From the NCBI GenBank assembly GCA_020851635.1, contig JADZCJ010000025.1, forward strand, positions 1 through 32,797: DNA of 32,797 bases, given 5' to 3'. The DNA comes from Anaerolineae bacterium (GTDB lineage Bacteria; Chloroflexota; Anaerolineae; UBA4142; SHND01). Each line of letters begins with the position of its first letter. Position 1 is the stretch's first letter. A model generated the notes under the pieces. The model saw only the letters and a list, made by a program, of their open reading frames with translations, ran no database searches and was not told the DNA's origin. A program made the position numbers and the translations under genes. Of this stretch, positions 31,141-32,797 are shown piece after piece.

Positions 31141-31590
31141 ATGGCAGAGAATAAGACACAAGCCACTCGAGAAAGCGTCACTAAATTTCTCGATGGCATC
31201 GCTGATCAAGCGAACCGTCAGGATTCTTTCGTGCTGTACGGGATGATGCAACGCGCGACCAAAAACCAACCTCGGATGTGGGGCGAAAGCATCGTCGGTT
31301 TTGGCGAGTATCATTATGTCGGCAAGAGCGGTCGCGAAGGTGACTGGTTCCTCGCCGGATTTTCGCCGCGCAAACAAGCACTCACTCTCTATATGCTCGG
31401 GGGCTGGGAGCAGCATGACGAATTGCTCGCTAAACTGGGCAAGCACTCGCTCGGCAAAGGATGCTTGTATATCAAGCGATTGGCGGATGTGGATACAGCC
31501 ATCCTGAATAAATTGATTGTCCAGGCAACCAAGCGCGCTCAGAAACAGGCTCGGACGGATGCCAGAGCGCAGGCAAAACTCAAGAAATAG
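31141..31590 (+). CDS. DUF1801 protein
   Basis: The 149-residue product shows the DUF1801 blocks MWGESIVGFGEYHYVGKSGREGDW, FSPRKQALTLYML and KLGKHSLGKGCLYIKRLADVD. It ends in a basic, helical tail. The family is widespread; some members (YdhG) are called iron chaperones, but the function is not settled. A strong GGGGAGG ribosome binding site lies about 7 nt before the ATG. It may be co-transcribed with the DinB gene. Confidence 0.88.
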   Translation: MAENKTQATRESVTKFLDGIADQANRQDSFVLYGMMQRATKNQPRMWGESIVGFGEYHYVGKSGREGDWFLAGFSPRKQALTLYMLGGWEQHDELLAKLGKHSLGKGCLYIKRLADVDTAILNKLIVQATKRAQKQARTDARAQAKLKK

Positions 31591-31608
31591 AGCTTACATG
31601 AATAGCAT

Positions 31609-32217
31609 ATGAAGTTGACTGTATCTCGATTCGGACTCGTCTTGTTTGGACTGGGAGCGCTGTCGGTCCTGTTGCTGATCTTGTACAATCCCTTTTCGGA
31701 GACGCATCCGATTTCACAACTCGTCCGCGGACAATCCATCAGCGCATGTCCGCCTCGACCCGCGCGCGTGGTCCCCTCTGCCGAGCCACCGAGGACAATT
31801 CCGCGTCCGACACCCGCTCCGCCGCCCACAGCTGGACCACCGCAGCCGGTCGTAGCGCTAATCTCCCCGACGCTCGAGCACCCGTTATCATCAAAAAAAC
31901 AGGTCCTTCGGCAGCTGCTTGAATTTGATACAGGGTTTGCGGATTGGCGAGACCCCTGGTGTGTCGAGACCCTGCGACTCGACCCCGGTCGCATCAAATT
32001 CAAACAGTATCCAAGCGAACAAGCCTATAGCGGTGTAAAACAACCCCCTGCCTACCGCGGCCTGGGACCGATCTGGGTGGTGACGATCAAGGGTGAGGTC
32101 GAATATTCCATGCCCTGCATGTCCTGTACAGGTCGGCCCCACGCGTTTGGATTACGGTACACCATTTCCAGAAACACCGGCGTGGTGGGACACATCGGCG
32201 GCTTGGCGCGGGAATAA
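31609..32217 (+). CDS. Membrane-anchored extracytoplasmic protein of unknown function
   Basis: The 202-residue protein has an N-terminal membrane segment (about 9-26), then a Pro-rich linker (about 48-82, PTPAPPPTAGPP) and a C-terminal domain of about 110 residues. The last contains a CMSC pair and aromatic beta-strand-like stretches (GPIWVVTIKGEVEYSMP). The linker suggests an extended wall-crossing stalk similar in design to the amidase at 2292. I recognise no family. The weak spacing to the preceding gene (18 nt) suggests co-transcription with the DUF1801 gene. Confidence 0.7.
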   Translation: MKLTVSRFGLVLFGLGALSVLLLILYNPFSETHPISQLVRGQSISACPPRPARVVPSAEPPRTIPRPTPAPPPTAGPPQPVVALISPTLEHPLSSKKQVLRQLLEFDTGFADWRDPWCVETLRLDPGRIKFKQYPSEQAYSGVKQPPAYRGLGPIWVVTIKGEVEYSMPCMSCTGRPHAFGLRYTISRNTGVVGHIGGLARE

Positions 32218-32232
32218 GTAACCTTCTGCATG

Positions 32233-32238
32233 TATAAT
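32233..32238 (+). promoter_or_regulatory. -10 box for the cupin gene
   Basis: A perfect TATAAT lies 37 nt before the chosen cupin start. No convincing -35 is seen at 16-18 nt. Its overlap with the ATG at 32237 argues against that ATG as the start. Confidence 0.45.
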
Positions 32239-32275
32239 GATTCCTGTCGTACTCAACAGAGGAGCATGTGACGCA

Positions 32276-32653
32276 ATGAATGCTATTCCCAACGTGAACT
32301 CTGTCATCAACCAGCAGGAAGAGGAGTGGTCCCCTTCTCTCGACGCGCTGGTCGCAGCTCCCGACCATCACAAGCTGTTGCTGGAAAATGAGCGGGTCCG
32401 GGTGCTCGACACGCGGATTGCCCCCGGTGAACGTACTCCTATTCATACTCATCGTTGGTCCGCTGCGTTGTATGTCTTGAGCCGGAGCAACTTTGTCCGC
32501 TATGACGACGAGGGCAAGGTGCTGGTTGAATCCTGCACGATTGAAGCGTTCCGCGTGCCGCCTGTAGTATTGTGGTCAGCCCCGCTCCCACCGCACTCGC
32601 TGGAAAATATTGGTGAGACAGAACTGCATATCATCAGCGTCGAACTCAAGTAG
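32276..32653 (+). CDS. Small cupin-domain protein
   Basis: The 125-residue product has a single cupin barrel with RIAPGERTPIHTHRWSAALYVL (motif 1, two of the usual His ligands) and PLPPHSLENIGETELHIISVEL (motif 2 His). A metal-dependent small-molecule function or a binding role is possible; the specific reaction is unknown. I chose ATG 32276 because GAGGAG lies 11 nt upstream, and the earlier ATG at 32237 overlaps the TATAAT box. Confidence 0.82.
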   Translation: MNAIPNVNSVINQQEEEWSPSLDALVAAPDHHKLLLENERVRVLDTRIAPGERTPIHTHRWSAALYVLSRSNFVRYDDEGKVLVESCTIEAFRVPPVVLWSAPLPPHSLENIGETELHIISVELK

Positions 32654-32688
32654 AGAATTTAGAGATACATTTGGCGTTGGTGCATGAA

Positions 32689-32700
32689 TCAAAAATCAGA
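32689..32700 (+). repeat. Dispersed AT-rich intergenic word, partial copy
   Basis: TCAAAAATCAGA is identical to the first 12 bases of the word at 24962-24978 (opposite strand) and similar to 27396-27414. Confidence 0.3.
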
Positions 32701-32707
32701 CGCACAG

Positions 32708-32728
32708 CAATCCCTTGGTGGGGGATTG
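32708..32728. terminator. Hairpin between the converging cupin gene and edge fragment
   Basis: CAATCCC (32708-32714) and GGGATTG (32722-32728) pair around a 7-nt loop. No clear T-tract follows on either strand, so termination is uncertain. Confidence 0.35.
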
Positions 32729-32730
32729 GC

Positions 32731-32796
32731 TCAGGCGACTTTGTAACTCTGTGGCATCCCGGCGTGCGTCATCTTGTTTAGAGCGACACAGCGAAT
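32731..32796 (-). CDS. Possible 3' end of a gene entering from the right edge
   Basis: On the minus strand a frame is open from the window edge for 21 codons and ends TGA at 32733-32731, with the hairpin at 32708-32728 directly after. The residues (ending AGMPQSYKVA) do not identify a family. It may be a chance frame. Confidence 0.25.
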   Translation of the reverse strand: MRCVALNKMTHAGMPQSYKVA

Positions 32797-32797
32797 C

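Noticed and set aside
32683-32745. Twenty-codon plus-strand frame after the cupin gene
   Set aside because: No ribosome binding site and no recognisable content; it crosses the hairpin and overlaps the edge fragment.
32731-32796. Transposase C-terminus at the right edge
   Set aside because: Twenty-one residues are too few to assign a family; listed only as a possible partial gene.
1-32797. CRISPR array, prophage or complete insertion sequence
   Set aside because: I saw no regularly spaced direct repeats, phage structural genes, transposase with terminal repeats or integrase.

Overview
The window is a bacterial chromosome segment of about 57-60% GC (my estimate), almost fully coding on both strands. 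The gene mix suggests a member of the Chloroflexota, probably Anaerolineae-like. It includes SelB, a membrane-fused spermidine-synthase-like protein, a DUF1461/TIGR01906 membrane protein, a DUF5939-type cyclase, an SBBP beta-propeller, a T-box ahead of valS and an RsmD with an altered motif IV. The taxonomic placement is inference from family content, not from a marker tree. I see no phage, CRISPR array, rRNA or complete insertion sequence.

Layout. (1) 1-3422: the end of an unknown gene, selB, and an anchored cell-wall amidase, closed by a strong terminator. (2) 3440-6454: a two-gene minus-strand membrane operon (spermidine-synthase-like plus DUF1461) divergent from a lipoprotein built of a duplicated domain. 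(3) 6548-8137: a secreted protein with seven SBBP repeats. (4) 8180-14987, all minus strand: dnaX, ybaB, a CHAD protein, a class III cyclase, recR, an RHH-like small protein and an HNH nuclease. This is the classic dnaX-ybaB-recR cluster with two signalling-type genes inserted. (5) 15016-20538, plus strand: RsmI-like methylase, sugar nucleotidyltransferase, aminotransferase, sugar isomerase, Gfo/Idh oxidoreductase, then a nuclease-toxin-like gene broken by one amber codon and its DUF2283 partner. (6) 20560-24760: gatB followed by two tandem glutamate dehydrogenase genes, the second lacking the catalytic residues. (7) 24771-26009: three tRNAs (Ser-TGA, Ser-GCT, Arg-GCG) with promoter and terminator, then a low-GC PD-(D/E)XK endonuclease and a small unknown gene. 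(8) 26006-30491, minus strand: T-box-regulated valS, rsmD and a methyltransferase. (9) 30572-32797: DinB-like, DUF1801, anchored secreted and cupin proteins, and an edge fragment.

Themes. Translation and rRNA/tRNA functions recur (SelB, RsmI, GatB, tRNAs, ValS, RsmD), as does replication and recombination (DnaX, YbaB, RecR). The first genes of several transcription units have a -10 box only 7-11 nt before the start codon, implying leaderless or nearly leaderless mRNAs, whereas many internal operon genes carry purine-rich ribosome binding sites. The most interesting points are the apparently inactive GDH paralogue beside an intact one, the amber-interrupted toxin with an intact partner, the leaderless promoter pattern, and the cyclase/CHAD pair inside the dnaX-recR cluster.

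Stretches without genes are all short. 112-327 holds only a possible selB promoter; 30111-30571 is the valS T-box leader and its promoter; 32654-32797 holds a hairpin and an edge fragment.
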